Origin: Schistosoma haematobium
Lineage: Eukaryota; Platyhelminthes; Trematoda; Strigeidida; Schistosomatidae
Direction of reading: 5' to 3'
DNA: 64,000 bases
NCBI RefSeq assembly: GCF_000699445.3
Contig: NC_067196.1
Location: 78,730,364-78,794,363, forward strand
Below the pieces are notes generated by a model that did not search any database, was not told the DNA's origin, and worked only from the letters and a program-made list of their open reading frames with translations. The translations under genes and the position numbers were made by a program. Positions 60,955 to 64,000 of this stretch are shown here, in pieces. Within the stretch, counting starts at the first letter, position 1; every line of letters starts with the position of its first letter.

Positions 60955-63900
60955 TAAATCTTATATGGGATGGGAATCTCAAGGATCCAGAATCATTCAA
61001 AACAAAGAAAGAGGAAATCAGAATGAATGTTATCCAGTATTATGCACCCACTAATGATAGCAACGACGACGATAAAGATAAGTTCTATGGGAGGCTTTAA
61101 TCAATCATGGCGAAGTGCCCAAGAAAAAAATCTCACAAAATTGGAATGGACAACAACGGATATGAAGATATCATGTGAAGACATGAACTAGGAGAGAGAA
61201 ACGAAAATGGGGAGAGATTTGCAAACTTATGTGTATCCACCAAAATGGTTATAGGTGGCATAACAACCCCATACAAACACATACACAAAGCTAAAAGTGT
61301 CACCGGACAACACTACACAGTACCAGATCGATCATATTTGCATCACTAACAAATTCAGAAGGTCAATGAAAGACGTGAGAATCAAGAGAGGAGCTCACAT
61401 AGCTTCAGATCATCGCCTGATTGTGGCCAAGATGAAGCTGGAGCTAAAGAAACACTGGACAACTGAAGAAACAGCATTACAAAGTTCAATACAGACCTCC
61501 TACCACATACTGACAAACCCAACGAATTCAATGTAGTTCTCAACAACAGGTTCCAAGCTTTACAAGATTTACTCAAAGAAGAAGAGGAAACTACCATGGA
61601 GGACAATTGGAAATAAATCAAAGAAGCGCTAACGTCAAAGTGTCAAAAAGTTTGCAGCGACTATCCTACAACCAATTTCGTTTGTGGTTAAGCACTTTTA
61701 TTAACTTACTTAACAGACAATGTTATTTAAATAATAACAATTCGCATGTTATCTCGATGGCTGTTGTCAAGATTTCCAAATGTTCTGAAGTCAGAACAAT
61801 AAAAATTCGCATATTTCTCTGCACCGTTAGAATCACTAGAGCACATGACAGATTCTAGCTAAAATGTTGATCGCCTAGATATCACTCGATGATTCATCCT
61901 CCTCCCCATGAATATATGTACTCAAATCATAACATTAGCTTTAGCTTTGCCTTGCTGCGCCGCATGCAATTTGACTATAAATTTGTCTATGTAATTGCTC
62001 GTATATACCTATTCGTCTTTCCGCTTCAAATACGCTCGATGTGCTAATAGGTTAGTGATCTGAGCTATCCGCTAATAAACTGTGGTTGCCGCTTCTCTTT
62101 GTCTTCTGATTTCAAACACTGTTGAGGTTTATATAATAACGGCTACGACGGTGATTGGTTGAAGAAGCAAAGCCACTACAGGTTCTGGGTCGCAACAAGC
62201 ATCATCACAGGAAATGCATCTCCTGCGAAACCCTGTTTCGGATTCAAGAAAGGAAGAACGAGAAGATAGAAATTAACGACAGTCGAATAAGAACAGAGAA
62301 ATTCAAGGCACGATCTGAATGCGTAGAAGCAAAGAAGCAAGTGAAGACGACCATTTGAGGTGACAAGCAAAAATATGTGGAACAGCTAGCAGTGATGACG
62401 GAAAAAGCTAAAGCAGAAGGAAATATGAGACAACTATGTGACACGACGAATAAACTGGTAGGCAAGTACAGAAAACCAAAGAGACCAGTCAAGGATAAAG
62501 AAGGAAACACAATCACCGAGATTCAAAAACAGAGTAACAGATAGGTGGAACAATTAGACGAACTCTTGAATAGATAAGCTCCATTGAATTCACCGAACAT
62601 CAAAGCACCACACACAGACCTCCATATACATGTCACTCCACCAACAATCAAACACATCAACTGTGACCATCAGACAAATCAAAAGTGGGAGAGCAGGAAT
62701 ACCTGACATCATACCAGTCGAAGCACTGAAGTCACACACAGAAGCAACTGCAAACATTCTCCACGTAATATTCAGGAAGATTTGAGAGGAAGGACAAGTG
62801 CCACAGATAGACTGGAAAGAAGGACAACTCATCAACATACCAAGGAATGAAGATCTGAGCAAATGTGACAACTACAGAGGCATAACACTACTATCAGCAC
62901 CAGGAAAATTTTTCAACAATGTTGCTCAACCGGAGGAAGGACTCAGTAGACGCTCAAATTCAAGTTCAACAGACCGCATTCCGTAAGAACCGATCGTGCA
63001 CAGACCAAACTGTGAAATTACGGTTCAACGTTGAACAATCAATCAAATGGAACTCGTCACTATGCATCAAATTTATTGACTATGAGAAACCATTCGACAT
63101 TATAAATATGAGGAGTTTATGAAAACTTCCTTGACACTATGAAGTGAGTAGCTGAAAAAATCGTTAATATCATATGGAATTCATACGACGGATTACACTT
63201 CAATTCCGTGTATAGAGGACAGCTGACAGACAAGTTCCAAGCGAGGACCAGAGTCAAACAAGGCTGATTTCTCTCACTCCCTCTCTCAACTTTCTCTTTT
63301 TTCTGGTGGTTGACTGGATTACGAAGACCTCAACATCTAATGGGAATCACGGAATACAATCGACAACTCGGAATCAACTGGATGATTTGGACTTCACAGA
63401 TCTCCCAGCCCTTCTATCCCATACACACGAACAAATGCAGATCGAAACAAACAATGTAAAGGAAGCCTGTGAATTAGTAGGCCTCAATATACACAAGCGA
63501 AAAATCAACATCCTTAAATATAACACGGAGAAAACTAACCAAACAGATCTCATTTGGTGGAGAAACACTGCAACAGATGAAAACTTCCACCTACCTCACT
63601 GGCCATCATCATCGATGAACAAGGAGGATCTGATGTAGACGTCAAGCAGATGACTGGCAAAGCAACAACAACATTCATACAATTGAAGAACATATGGAAC
63701 TCAAAACAAATTTCAACCAATATCAAAGTGACAATCTCCAATACGAACGTCAAGACAGTTCTACTGTATAGAGTTGAAACTTCGAGAACCATTATCGAAA
63801 TGGTACAATTATTTATAAACAATTGCCTACGTAAGATACTGAATGTCTGTTGACCGGATTCCATCAGCAACACCCTACTATAGGAGAGGACAAACGAGCT

Positions 63901-64000
63901 TCCGGCTTAAAATGAAATTAATAAAAGATGTTGGGAGTGGATAGAACATACATTACGGAAATCACCAAACTGCATCACGATGAAAATCCTGGCCAAGAAT
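60955..64000 (+). pseudogene. RTE-type element with endonuclease and reverse transcriptase, degenerate, runs off the window
   Basis: The longest RTE copy here. The endonuclease part covers GWESQGSRII, the CYAPTNDSNDDDKD-like region, YEDIM, QIDHICITNKFRRS and the SDHR catalytic motif at 61405-61416. After a 528-bp insertion (61,653-62,180) come the linker (from KHHHRKCIS), the reverse transcriptase and the C-terminal region, colinear with the intact copy at 183-2119. Stops and frameshifts are frequent, and the catalytic FADD box is FTDL (about 63,393-63,404). The 3' end lies beyond 64,000. It shows the domain order that the truncated copies have lost. Confidence 0.9.
61653..62180 (+). mobile_element. 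likely solo LTR inserted in the RTE pseudogene
   Basis: The RTE frame breaks after TGTCAAAAAGTT and resumes at GGTTCTGGGT. The insert starts TGCAGC and ends CTACA, with near-matching 4-bp flanks AGTT/GGTT. It has TATAAATT at 61,976 and AATAAA at 62,074-62,079, the spacing expected of an LTR promoter and polyadenylation signal. No protein is encoded. Confidence 0.6.

Noticed and set aside
61382..61621. Minus-strand open frame
   Set aside because: Shadow of the RTE endonuclease region.

Overview
The window reads as nuclear DNA of a parasitic flatworm, most likely a blood fluke of the genus Schistosoma. It is AT-rich, has one spliced gene with GT-AG introns, and is loaded with schistosome-type repeats. 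The gene is a duplicated (two-domain) phosphagen kinase of the taurocyamine kinase type, an architecture characteristic of trematodes. I cannot settle the species from sequence alone.

Layout. 1-2,127: a young 5'-truncated RTE-type non-LTR retrotransposon with an open reverse transcriptase frame and an exact 8-bp target-site duplication. 2,128-5,190: non-coding. 5,261-18,533: the only host gene I can support, 13 coding exons joining to 2,151 nt (716 codons plus stop). Exons 1-7 encode kinase domain 1 and exons 8-13 encode domain 2. 18,534-64,000: gene-poor and built of nested, mostly dead mobile elements: many RTE fragments, a Jockey/CR1-like reverse transcriptase pseudogene, a Penelope-like GIY-YIG endonuclease fragment, a Ty3/gypsy pol pseudogene, two likely solo LTRs, several unnamed dispersed repeats, and microsatellites.

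The most interesting layer is the small non-autonomous elements. Two families join a tRNA-like head with RNA polymerase III A/B boxes to a type I hammerhead ribozyme. Family 1 is Sm-alpha-like (about 330 bp) and has about eight copies or fragments. Family 2 is a less familiar one with a 345-bp period and has about five copies. The family 2 copy at 58,042-58,467 has a hammerhead with every expected core base and complete stems, lies between exact 9-bp target-site duplications inside an RTE copy, and carries 80-bp terminal direct repeats, so it is about 1.23 units long. That is the form expected if a self-cleaving, possibly circular or multimeric, transcript were reverse transcribed into the genome.

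How it fits together: the kinase would buffer ATP in the worm by making and using phosphotaurocyamine. Around it, RTE-type elements supply a plausible trans-acting retrotransposition machinery for the ribozyme elements, and successive insertions record their relative ages.
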